Shown: positions 1 to 13,000 of the stretch, in pieces
Position numbering within the stretch: position 1 is the stretch's first letter
Layout of the letters: the number at the start of each line of letters is the position of its first letter
Source: Strigops habroptila
Taxonomy: Eukaryota > Chordata > Aves > Psittaciformes > Psittacidae
Length of the DNA: 64,000 nt
Direction of reading: 5' to 3'
NCBI RefSeq assembly: GCF_004027225.2
Contig: NC_046358.1
Coordinates: 8,215,284 to 8,279,283 of the forward strand
Made by a program: the position numbers and the translations under genes
Notes under the pieces: model-generated
What the model saw: the letters and a program-made list of their open reading frames with translations, nothing else
The model's database searches: none
Told to the model about the DNA's origin: nothing

Positions 1-974
1 TATGCAACAAGCTCTTTTCCAGCTTGCTTGGACTGAGCACTGCCCTGAGGGGGCTTGCCTCTGTTACAAAGGTGAGCATTGTGCATCATAGCTACTTTTT
101 GCAGTGCAATCTCATGATCATCGAAACTGGAATCTGTGGTTAGGCAGTCAAGTTCTTCTTTTCACTAGAACATGTAAAGTACATGCAATTTTGCCGTAAC
201 ATGCTCATAGGCCAGCATCACCCTGTTGGGAAGCCCAGTTCTACTTTTTTGCATACCATATGTACTTGTATGCAAATACAATCAAAGGGGTACAGGGCAG
301 TGGATACCAATTACATAGGAAAAAGAAAAGCATTCCAGATCTTTCAGGTGATGGTGTGGAGTGACTTGAATTCTGGTTTTGGCTCTCGACTAGTATGAGG
401 GCTGACCTTAGGCTGGTCACTTTATTTCTGCCATGCCTTAGTAACCTTGTGGCAACACAGAGACAAAAATAATGATTCATATGGATGGCATGATGACCAT
501 GCTGGACAAAAAGTCCTGCACATTGGCATTGTGTTGGGCATAAAGAGAACAGAATTATTAGGACCAAAACAGTGTTGTAAGGGAAAATTGAAGAAGTTGG
601 AGATACACTGCAAACCTAACCAGGATGGATCAACATCAGGAGCCTGCCCAATGCATAAGTTGAAACAAGTATGGAAAGATGGATAGACATGCACGCACTC
701 ACAAGCAGAAAGTCTTCTGAAATGTTTACAAGTAGGCAAATCTGACATTGTGGATAGAAGAGACAATGCTGGGAGGTGCACCTTTGGAAACAATTAAACT
801 GCAGAACAAGCTGACTGGAGGGATCAGCTGCGTGCCTGAGACTGCAGTAGTAATGTAAGAGAAGCCTGACACTTTTTTTACAGAAACCCCGCAAAGTGTG
901 ACTTCTAATGCTATTTCTTTGGTTTAGCATTTACTGACTTTTGCATTTTCTTAAATAATCTGTATATCACTTAC
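1..974. other. Gene A intron downstream of exon 6 (partial)
   Basis: AT-rich intron sequence. Several open frames lie on both strands, but none has splice-supported structure or a recognisable domain. I see no repeat family here. Confidence 0.6.
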
Positions 975-1015
975 GCAGCCTCCAATTTGAATTCAACCTC
1001 TAGTTCCTCCGTGGC
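975..1015 (-). CDS. PLA2G4E: Gene A exon 6 (end of C2 / start of linker)
   Basis: 41 nt, acceptor GCTTTCAG, donor GC|GTAAGT. It encodes ATEELEVEFKLEA; the E-L-E-V-E-F segment matches the same-length gene B exon at 38724-38764. It is the last gene A exon in this window. Confidence 0.82.
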
Positions 1016-4000
1016 CTGAAAGCAAGAACAAGAAATTAGATGAACTAGCCACATAATGCTTTCTCCCTTGTCTTAACCCTGGTCCCTTGTATGCAATACT
1101 GAAGTAATTGCTTGCAATGCACAGCCTGTGATATATATTTCACACTGGAAGGTCTGAAAAAACATTTCAAACCAGATAGTTTAATGATTCCTTCCTCACC
1201 TCTTTCTTTCTCTAAGGTTGTCCTGGGTTCATCAAAACTGCCTGTACATTTATCTCTTAGTGTGAAGCTGCTGTAGAAAAACAACTTGGAACTTGCTTTC
1301 TCTTCTGAATCCTACCTTTTTCTCCCAGCTATTCTGACAGTGTCCTGCCTTAACTTACTGTCATTGTAATTAGCTTGGGAGCTAAAGGTACTTTCCAGCC
1401 ATCACTGTAACATAATAAACAGATACTACCATTATTTATTGATTCAGAGTTACAGTTTTGCTACCTGTAAGGCAGTGCCGACATGTATGAGCTAGTTGTG
1501 AGCGACCTAGTTTGGCTACCAAAGGCAATCTACCCGTGGTATCAAGAAGGTGCATGCAAGATATTTCACTGGTCTCATACGTAGATCTCAAAGGGAGTTG
1601 AAACTCCTCTTCCTATTTTATAGATGGGAAACTGAGAAACAGACTAAATCAGTCATCCAGAGCTCCAAAACTGCCCTAATTCCAATAGACAAGTCAGCAG
1701 GCCCAGTCCTAGCTATGGTGTCACTGCAGAGGACAGCCCTGGGATACACACAGCTTTGCCTTTGGTGTGCAAGTAGATACAATCAAAAGGGCAGGAGGAT
1801 CGTGGCTGTGAATTACACGGAAAAAAATATTTACAGATTAGAATTATATATTTACAGCTATGCAACCCTGATGTTGCACAGAGATAGCTCATAGTCAGAT
1901 CCTTTCCCTACCTCCTGCACTGTTTCAGTCATATGCTTTATAATAATTTATAAAAATACTAGGATGAGGGGCTCAGGCTCTCAAATCCAGATTTTTACCA
2001 CTTTTTTTGTGTTTATATTTTGAACAGCAATTCATGTACCCATTATTGGGATAAGTCATCCTTGGTGGAATCGGAAAGAACACACCAACATTTTGAAAGT
2101 GTTGTATAACTCTCCACTGGTTTCCTAGTTGCTTTATTTTTTGCTCTCACCTGTGGGCTGGGCTTAAAATACAGAAGCACTGTTCTTTCAATTGGAAGTT
2201 TAGCGGTATCAAAGAGCGCGCAGAGGAGGTGGTCATCTGGTGTAACAAAATCCTCATCATACACTGTCAGCTCCAGCACGTTCTGGGAAAAGAGAGAAGT
2301 GCTTTTTATAGTATTTACACTCTGGACATCAATAACTCTAGGGAAGAGGGGATATTGGGAATGTGCTTGAGAAAAAAAGTGGAGAAATTAAAAATCATCC
2401 CCCTCTGGAAAAACATATTGTAAATAGAATATTCATTCTTCCCTAGTTCATTTTAATTGCTGTAATGTGAGTAGTACATTGGCTATACCTCATGATAACT
2501 TAGTTAACTCCCAAATTCTGTGTCCATCTTGCACTGACTCGCGTGAGTCTCTGGTTTCTCTAAAACTCCAATACTGAGCTTAGTTCAAAGAGCCCCTTTG
2601 AACAGGCACAGGAATTCTGTCGTCTCTGTGGTTAAACAATTTGAACAGTCCCTTATCATGGGCCATCTCTTAAATAGTTTCTAGGCACAGTTCAGGAGAT
2701 AAATAGGACCCACCACACACAAAATCTTCAGGCTGCTTCAAGGAGACAACTTTGGCTCCGTACCTTAACCCGACCCTGGATTCTGAAGTAGAAGGTTTCG
2801 TTCCACACGGGATTGTTGGAGTTTCTCACAGTTTTAGTGCGGGACTTTTCACATGTCGCAGTTGGCAGCCACAATGACACATAGCAATCAGCCTGGGTTA
2901 CTGGGTAGGGAAAGAAACCAAACAGTTGTAAATGTGGCAAAATCAGTGGTGCTGCATGACACTGGAAAGGTTACTGCGTGATACCAGTAACAAGTATGTG
3001 TTATTTAAAGACAGAAATGCCTGAGGTAATGTAATTCTTTTCAAGATAGCCTTCTAAGAGGGAAGAAGACCACAAGATGACCTAGAAAAGGAGGTGGATT
3101 CTATTCTTCCTTGCATGGGTTGCGGAAAACTGGGATGTTGCGTGTAAAAGAAGAGGATGAGAATTTCCTCTTCTAGTGAGCCAATTTCTTCAGTTTCCTA
3201 ACCAATATGCTTTCCTGTGCTCACGTGTGCATGCACACACACACGCTAACCCTCAGCTGCTGTCTGATAAGAGGAACCTGGCAGCCTTCTCCACCTTCTG
3301 AGAACACCTGCAAAAGACCTCCATCTCTTCCTTGCCTTCAGTGATTTCTTAGTGAGGGTTCATGAAAGCAGCTGCAGAACTGCCTCTGTTTTAGGAGACA
3401 GCAGAGGCTTCCTCCAGAAGGAGCTCGTTGAATCAGGCTCTGTATCTTAACTGATTGCCACCTCCAGGAAGAGAGGGACCAAGTCTTTCTCCAGAAATCC
3501 ACCAGGAGAAGGTTAGCAAAGAATATTCCATCCCATTTCTCAGAGTCACCAAAATTAAAGTATATCTCAACTGGCTACAACTGAAAATGCAATGATGTAC
3601 TGTGTGCCAGGGGAATGCAGTATTTCTTCATGCAGGTTATGCAACACACTTCAGCAACTTGAACCTCTCTTTTAGACAGTTCTTAACAATAAAATGATCC
3701 ATGTAGTGCAAAAGGTAACTAACTTTGAAAATTATGTCCTTTGTTATGAGACTTCTGAGAGAGACAAGTGACGGCAGCAGTAAATGCAGAAGACCCTTCA
3801 GCAGCAGGTAAGGACTCTGCAAATAGATCAGGGGAAGCTTGCACATCGAGTTGTGGGGAAAGGCAAAAACTCGCCTGGCTGCAACAGGAGCTTTTTCTTG
3901 TCTTGTCCTTTTCTTTCCTTCTCCACCAGGCTTTGCCAGATGTCACCCTACAGCCACTGACTCTGTCTCAAACTGGGTGGAGGCTGCATTTTACAATGTT

Positions 4001-7000
4001 GAAACTGTATTTGTTCAAAAAATGCTTGCTGCTTTTCTGTCCAAGTCAGAATGAAGAACTGCTTGAGAAATTGCATAGTGCATTGCAATACATCAACTGA
4101 CACTATAATTACTGGGTTTCTAACTTTCAACATTACAATGCAGAAACAGAAAAACATTTTTAATTCTGTCAAATTGATCCTAAAAATAAATGCGGAGAAA
4201 TCAACACATTCCTGCAGAGTCAAAACCCCATATTCCTCTGCTGCAAAAAATTTGTTTGGAAAATATTCAGCAAGCCCCAGTCTTGTCCCTCTTCTGCTCT
4301 TTTCCGCCTTCCATATCTTATTTTGGAGATAGATAGATAGATAGATAGCTTAAAAAAAATAAAAAAAGGGTTCTGAGAGCAGTTTAATTGTGCTTATCTG
4401 GAATCATATCTTCTGTTTTATTTCACTTCTGCCTTCTCACCACTCTAATCTCTTATCCTCCTTCCCCATACTTTCTTCCTGTGTTAGTTGAGAGGATATT
4501 TCACCCTTTTCCTTTTCCCTTTCCTTTTCCTTTCCCTTTCCTTTCCCCTTTCCACTTTCCTTCCTCCTTTCCTTTCTTCTTTACTCTTTCCTTTGCTTTC
4601 CCCTTTTCTTTCCTTTCCTTTCTTCTCCTCTTTCCTTTCATTTTATTTTCCAAAGGAAAGGAAAAGAGCTGCTGTGGGCTGCTTTCCTGCTCTGTCTTCA
4701 AGTTCACTGGTGGCAACAACAGAAAGTACCCCAGTAGCATCCATTTCCCTCACAGAGAGGGCACGACGGGACTCTGAGAATCGTGATTCCAGGGGATGTC
4801 TTTTCACTTCAGACATTTGGGCTGCATACTATATTCCTTTGCCTCCTGCTCTCCTTACACCCATGCCCACTTTCCATTAAGTTCTGGGAGACATATCTGG
4901 GTCTTTACCATTCTCATGGGCACAGATAAAAAGTAAACAGCATCAAAAGCTCCACAGTTTACAAGGGATGTGAAGGTCCTTGGATACATCCAGAGGAGGG
5001 GAACAAAGCTGGTGAAAGGGCCAGAAAGCATGTTCTATGAAGACTGGCTGAGGTCTCTGTTTCAGATCTGTCATCATAGTTGGTGCCTTTCTACAGCTTA
5101 TTTTGTTACTATTGCACTACAAAAGCATCAGAGGCTTTTGCAGTGTATCTAATGAATATATCCCCCTCAGAGAACTGTATGAGCATTGATTCGATTTTGT
5201 ATGACTTCTGGTTTGGGGGTTGTGGGTTTTTTTGTTTGTTGAGGGGTTTTTTGGGTTTTTTTTTTTGTGGGTTTTGGTTTTATGGGGGTTTTAGTTTGTG
5301 GGTTTTCTTTTTTTTAATCTGAGAAATTCTATGCCGATAATAACACTTTGAACTGTTTTGAAACTGCAAAAATAGGTATTTGAATATGTTTGGAGATCCT
5401 AGAGGTAATGATACTGATTTTAAAATGTTTTAAAAGTAACTCTGTACAACTAGTGCATGACTTTACATTTATCATTGGAGATCGATGACTGTTGGCTGTT
5501 TGGCTGGCAAAGTACTCTATTGTACTGATGTGACTCATGGATCTTGTATCTCAACTGTACTTTGAGATACAAAACATATCAAACAATCCTTAATTATATG
5601 AGTAGATGTAGGAAAACTAGTCAGCTGTGTATTTAATGAAAAATATTGCCTCAGTTTTGCTTGCACAATCTCTTTCTACGACCTAGTTATTTGTGATTTT
5701 GTCTTGCTGCCTGACACACAGAGATCTGCAATGAGTCCTTGATGAAACCTGTTTGTGTTATTGCATCATCACACGCATGCCACAGCCATGGTCCAGGAGG
5801 GAGGTGTGGATGCAGAGAGTGCAACACAATAATAGGACCTAAGATATGGTTAGTATATCCCTCACTCAGAGCTGTGACACTGGGAAGTCCTCTGATATAC
5901 CTTCCAGGAAAACATGTGACAAACACAGGGTAAGGTGAGAATGGTACTGCATGGTAAATCCAGAATCTTCATCTTTCAGAACATATTCCCTGGCTCTTTT
6001 TGTGCAAGAGACTATAGTGCCTATTGCTGCTGCTCACAGTGAAAGAAGAGGGTCAAGAGAGGCAACAGGGTTACATCATTTCCCTTTCACACTCACTCTA
6101 GAGCTACTCTCAGCATCTTTTCATAGGTGGTCACAAAGCTATATTGACTCAAACAAACAGTTACCTTGTCTACTTTGTGTGACATTCCCTCTTCTCTTTG
6201 CACATGTGGATAATCCATATCCTTCAACTAAACAGTGGTATTCTCCTTTCCTGCTGACTCCCCACCACTTTCCTGCCTGTGACACACACCTGCACAACTG
6301 CAAGGCTGCTGCACAACCATTAGAAGGGACGAGACACCCAGCTCTCAGTCAGCACAGTTTTTGACAGTCATTTCAGGGTAGTTAAGAATGGCATTAGTCT
6401 GGTGGCAATGATTTTAGAAAGCTTTTTCTTGCTCATTTCATCTGTGTCAGAACCAAGAGAAGGGCAACAGGTGAAAAAGTTCCTCCCAGCCACAGTTCCC
6501 AAGATGCTACACACCTGAGAAAAATTACCCCTTGCTTTTGAGAAGACAGGATGCAGTCTTTTCCATCTACCTGTGTCAGAAACTCTCCTTTCATTGGGAG
6601 AAAGATCACATTCAAGTCTCAAAACCAATCAGAATAACACCAAATGAAACAGCAACAAGCAGCAAGGACTGACCTGGTTTATAACCATTAGTTTACATAA
6701 ACACTGGATTAATTCAGAAATACTTGGAGAAGTTTGCTATAGGATTATAAAAGAAAACTTATTGTCTGTACCCTGAGATACCACTAAGAATGGAGATACT
6801 TACAGGTGTCCACTCGCTGGAGATTTCTCATCCGGATGATCCTTACAGTCAGCAGGTAGCAGGGAGAGGATTCTATCTGGAGAATGGTACAAAACAGAAT
6901 ATGAATAAGCCTTCAGTGGGAAAAAGTATTAAATGTGCAAATTAACAGAGTGCTACAAAACAATAATACAGTTCGTAAAATTGTGCCAACCATCTCACTA

Positions 7001-10000
7001 TTCTGCAATAAAAATCTGCAACATAAGCTTCTGCAGTCAAGGAAGTTTTGTTTTAACATTTTATAAATTTCACAGTCTTTTTTGCAGCGCTACTCTGAGA
7101 GTCCGGATTGCTCATCATAGCAGAAAAGAAAGGGATAAATACTTGTCAGCTGACACTGCCTATGAGATGCTTGCAAAACCCCTTGCTCTGAAATTGCAGA
7201 GTTCAGCTCTACAACATAGCGACAGTAAGTGTCTTGGATGGAGTAAATGCACTGGTGAACTCCATGATGGAGCTGTCAAAATACCAGTAGTCTTACTCAA
7301 AGTTACAGTCAATCACCTTAGTAACCACCCATGAGGTCCCATCACATTGAAAAGACCACTATGGAGAATTCCTGTTGTCACTGACTCTCACGGGATAAAC
7401 CTGAAATACCACTCTCAGAGAGGTGGTTTTGCCTTCTGCTTCAAAACCATAGATTTCTCTGGTTTTCTCTTTACAGTCGTACAGGAAAAACAGTAACAAT
7501 AATCTGAGCTTTCATAAATCACAACGATGGGATAAACAAATGGCCAAGAGTTGTTTCCAGAGGATTTAGGGGATAAGAGTTAGGTATGGGTTGCCTTTGG
7601 GGAAAAATAAAGTTCAATAACCTCCTCCAAAAACCCCTTAAGATTGAAAGTGCTTAAATTTTTTTGGTCCCTTTGAATGTCTCAGCCATAAACTTCTATG
7701 AAACGAGTCTCTCCAGATTTCGTGACTGTGGGGACTGCTTCTTGGCTTTTGTTAGAGGATAAGGTGATTTCCTGCTGGCACATTCCACAAAGCTGTCTCT
7801 GGCTCAGACCTATCTGCAAAAGGCTACTCTGGCAAAGCCAATAAATAAATCAGCATTTCCTGTGGCTGTGACACACGGTCATTTCCTCACACTCCTAGAA
7901 ACATTTCCACCTGCACAAGTGGTTACAGCAGAGCCCTCCAAATCATTGTTTTTGACAACTGCTATTTTTATCAATCAATTTCCTCTCATTTAGGAGCATC
8001 CTTCTATTTCTATAGCACTTCAGAGACTTCCTAGAACGTCTATAAACAAGTAGACAAAATAGATGTTAAGGTAGATAAAGAGAAGCTGGAAGAACATCAC
8101 TTAAAACAATATGTGCAATGTTGCCAATTATTTTAAGAGAACAGAGCAAAAAGATCTTATTTTCATATGGGAAGACAGTTAGGCCTCCTTTGTCACAACA
8201 AATTACTTTTTCAATGTACACTTAAAATCCTCTCCTCTCTCTCCTAGCACATTGTGTTATGTTAAAACGTTTTTGCTGAGACCTTAAACAGGGTTAGTGC
8301 TTTTACCCTTCCTGTACGTGCATCAAGAATTCTTTGGTTTCTTCATTTATTTAGTATTTCTTCATGAAATTAATCCTCAGCAATCCACCCACCTTCTATT
8401 TCAAGTATTCTTAAAGTAGAAAAAGGCTAAGAGAAGCTGCAAATTTGGAAACAACAACTGATGGAGGGTATGCCCTCAGAGCTACCCCATACAAGGACAC
8501 TGGTTCACATTTCAGAAGAAGTATAGCCATATTAGTGAAGTTCTCCACCCAGTTAATTAACCCTTCTTGTCAGCTGAGTAATTGCAAAGGTGGATCACCA
8601 CATTCACATGTCAGGAATGAGCTTGGGCACCTCAGCATATGCCCTAGAAGGCAGAAACTCATTGTTCAATAGGATCTCCATAAACATGGGGCAATCCGTG
8701 CTGCCATTTATCTCTAGAGATTGTGCAAGGTACTGCCAGGTCCTGGATCAGCTCCAGCTAAACCTCCTCAGGCAAGTGGCATTGCTTGAGTTAGAATTGA
8801 TAGATTCCATATTTGCAAAGCAGTTTGAGATTCTTAGATAGGAGACATTAAGGAAGTACAGCAGGTTGGGATTTTTTAATAATTATTGCACAGGTCTTGG
8901 CATCTGATCCCCTGTTTCCTGGTAATGACTTTCTAATGTGTTAGCCAAACTTCCCTCTCTGGCATGGGGAAATCTATTCTCAGAGATGCAGATTTCAGAA
9001 AAAGCCTTACTGAAGCATCACAAAAAAAGTCAGTGGCTTCACAGAAGCTACAGATATCAGGGCCTGTGCTTGCAATGAGGGAGAGGCAAATGCCACCAGC
9101 CAGTTACCTGAGGAAGAGGCAGCATCCAGGCATTACCCATCCTGGCAGCCCTGGTACCTGCTGGTGGGGGTAGAAAAGACAACAGGGAGAGCAGAAATCA
9201 CCCAGTGATCAGGCCTTGCTAGTTCTACTGCTCCCAGGAGGATTTGGTATTTTAATTAATTCCAGTAACATATTAAACAAAAGAAATGTAATTAAATAGC
9301 AACTGTGACTACCATAACATGATGTACTAGGGTCTAGTTATACGAGGAAACTGGCAGCTGTTCATGCATAAAGGAAAGGATAGAAATTCTGTTACTCTCT
9401 TTACTTAAAACCTATTATATTGTCTTTAACAAAACAAAAAAAAAGGCTGCTGCTATGTCATGATGTTCCAGATATACAGAGAGATTCTCACCATAGCCTT
9501 GAGTGGTGGAAGACCCCAAATAGCGTTGTGCCCTGGGGCTAACAAGGACATACTACAATGACCATTTAGCACTGTCACATCATAGCTTTGCTTCTGATAA
9601 AATCGAGTCTGATGTAGTCACTCTGTGACTGTTTCACTGACTGTCAATCTGTCAGTTTGTCTTCAGCTCGGTGTTTCACAAATTGTACTGATGTGTGCTT
9701 CCTGTACACATGTGTATAGCACAGCTGCATGCAACGTGGCACACTGTGATGCCAGAGCATGAACAGGGTGCACACTGCTAGTTTCTCTGTACTCCCAGGG
9801 AAATGAAGCTTTACTGGGATTTTCCAAACAACAGATCCAGCAAACATAGAGCAGACTTCGTATTCTCTTCTTCCAATTTTACACCACTTCCCATAAAAAA
9901 GAATAACATGATTTGATACTTGGCACCAACTTACTGTGTTAGTGGAAGTAAAGGATTCCTCTGTCACGTGAATGATTCCAACTTTCTCCCACCCGGGTGA

Positions 10001-13000
10001 GTAAGAATTCAAAAACAGAAATTTCTCTATCGTGAGCACTCTGGTGATGCAGGCTGGCTGCATTCCTGGCAGATTTGTGCCTCTGTAGGTCTATCCCAAC
10101 CCTTTTTAAAGTCACGCTTATATTCAGATGTAGGTATGCACGGAATGCATCCATATTGAGAAGTGCTGCTGTAAATTACTCCACTAGTTTAGCTGTATAA
10201 TAGATCCTGTCACATAACAAGTGGCTGTGGAGCTCCAGAATGACAGTTCTCCTTAATGAGACAAAAGTCCATGAGACCAGAAGACAGATGTTCTTCATAA
10301 CCTTTTTTTACTTGCCTTTCTCTCAATACCTCTCTTCAGTCTCTAGGCTTCTTTACCTAACAGCCTCTTCCAGGATAAGCTACTGCTAGCAGCATCTTCC
10401 CAGCTTGCGATGTCAATGGTATGGACATTCACTACTCCACCATGTTTACTGAAGACCAATCCAGTTTTGCAATTCCACAACACTACAGTCAAATGAATGC
10501 TGGGTGAATGCATATTTTGTTTTTCAGCAAAGGCTCTTTGTTTTACCATAGATTTTCAATCAGGCAGCAGAATACTGTAGCTGCCTTCCCAAAACAGAAA
10601 GTAGTCATCCAACAGCACTGATCTAGAGAGAAGAATTTACCCTTGAACGTCCAGGGGCAGCCAATACATTCCAAGTCCCAATTGTTGCCCTTTTTAGATT
10701 GCTATTTATTCAAAAGCAGTCATAGACTAACAGAAAAGTAATGCAGAGATCCTGAAATTGATCTTCAGTGCATGTGATGAAAACTATATCATCATCAAAA
10801 AGCAGTTGTCCTCCAAGCACATGCTTGGCTGTTGCTTCTTTGCATGAAATGTAGAATGCCTTCCATGTGGTCTTGTGAGGAGGCAGCCTTTGTCATGCTG
10901 CATGAAAAAGTGTGATTTGGAAGCAGAGAAATGATGTGCCACAGTGTGCTGGTACCATTACCTATTTCAGTGCAACCACACTACATGCTAATCCACAAAC
11001 CACCCTGCAAAGATCAGACAAGATTTAAAAATACCTTGAGGACAACCAATTTCCTTTTTCAGTGGTTGAAAAAGGCCATTTCTACAGACCAACCTGAAAA
11101 TATTTGTGATATCTATGAAAACCATGAAAAGAGCTTCCTCTCCACCCACACATTTTTCCTGCAGTCACCCAGTAATAATGCCTCTATCCATTTCTATGTC
11201 ATCTACTGGCGCAGCAGCCTTTCCTGGCAAAGATAGCTTCCCTGCCTTGACTAAGGTCCCCCAGCATTCCTGGCATGGAGAAGCATTCTGCTGTGATGAA
11301 ATCACTCACAGGATATTACCGGGGCACTCCTTTCTTCATCTCCAGGTGCCAATTTAACTAGATGGTAGCCAGGGACCAAGTCAAACTAAAATACTTTGCT
11401 GCTGACTGTGTCTGAGCTGCTGAGCTGGTGGTGTCTGAAGAAGTGCCCTTCTTGAGCTGTCTGAGACTCAGGATTCCCTAGAGAATGTGCATCCACAGGC
11501 TTTTTACTCTTATAATTGAGATGCTTCAGGCTGTCAACATCACTCAGCCAAGCCCTGCCCCAGCCTGGTAGACCCTATCTCTCACTGCTGTAGGATGGGC
11601 CATTGGACCCCACTGTGGCACACTGCCTGGTCTGAGCATAGTTGGCTGCTGCATTTGCCCATGTTCCTGAACCTCTTCCTCATTCTTGACAAATGCTTTT
11701 CCACACTCAAAAATCTGCTGCTCTAGTTGCTTCCTTCCTTTGCATCCTTCAGGTCCCTGGGGCTGTGGCACCTCCATTGGGGGCTGCAGAGCTTCACGGG
11801 GCATGGTGGGTGCAGAGGTCCACTGCTGCCACGGGCTGGTTTTCACAAGCCATGTGTTTCACAGGTTTTATTAATAACATAACTTCTAATCAGACTGCCT
11901 TTTTGACAGAATTAGCAGAAGTTTTGGTTGGGTATCAGTGAATTAGAAACTCCACAGCTGTATGGAAATATTCCTTTCATGCATATGGCCACAGTAATCC
12001 TGGTTTCACCAGAAAAGATTTATCTGTGTCCACAGGAGTATGACAGCTATGTGCAAGGCCACAAGAATTGTGTCCTTCAGATCATTACCTCCTCATACAT
12101 ATATCCATTATGGGACTCTGAACACTTTTGAGGAATAAGGCTGTACATGATACTGTGCTGGAAACACATTTCCAAAAAGCAGAACTTCAAGCATTAATCA
12201 ACACAACATGGATAATCTCAGTACACAATGACCCCAACTTCTGCAGAGATGCATTATTTGACTGATAACTTGGGCTAATTGCATAGTCCTTTTAGTACTG
12301 TTAACACTGACCTCCATCTTTTAGTGTTTCCAGATGTTTAACAACTGGAATTTTTCTGATTTTGAAAAGTAAGTCCATTTGAAAACATAGAGCATCCAAT
12401 CGCATGTTCAAAATTCTTTCCATATATAGAACTGCAGCCAGAGGATTTGGATAGTCCATCCATGAGAAGACAAAGCCATCTTATACTGCTTTGCCCTTAC
12501 CAAACAGAACAGATATGAGAGAAAGAAGCTGATCATTAACCATCTGAGAGTTAAGACTCATCACACCTAATTTCAGATAGCTGTAAAATAGGTGTTTTCG
12601 TCTGACAGCTGCTAGGCATTTCTGGAGTCTCATCCTAAGCTAAACGTTACCACAGGACAAGCATCACCCTCTGGAAATCTCTGACTACTGATTCTCAAGG
12701 AAATCTAGAGGTCCATCTCAGTTTTACGTTTTTCATATCAAACGTGGATAACAGAAACCATATTTCAAAGTTGTGAGCTTATGGGAAGCAGCTTCCTTTG
12801 ACTTTCCGAGGTTCATTTTTGAAGTGGGAGGCATACTGGAGCACGTGATTTCAGCAGTCTGCTTTCTGGGCATCCCCATACCACCACTTGTGATGGCTCA
12901 GAACAGCTTGACCTGGCCTCAGAACAGCTTCTGCAGTGAGCAGAACTCCTGCTGGTGCCATGCTCCTGCAAACATTGTGGAGCTGGGGGTGGCTCAGGAG

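Larger units (their letters stand above)
2901..6803. other. Gene A intron 3, rich in simple sequence
   Basis: 3.9-kb intron. It holds a short CA run near 3232-3244, a GATA tetranucleotide run, a long pyrimidine tract, a CR1 fragment and a G-run cluster, each listed separately. Frames overlapping the pyrimidine tract are low-complexity artefacts. Confidence 0.65.

Noticed and set aside
4388-4880. Overlapping plus- and minus-strand frames of 79-130 codons
   Set aside because: They are translations of the low-complexity pyrimidine/purine tract (Phe/Pro/Leu/Ser or Lys/Gly/Glu repeats).
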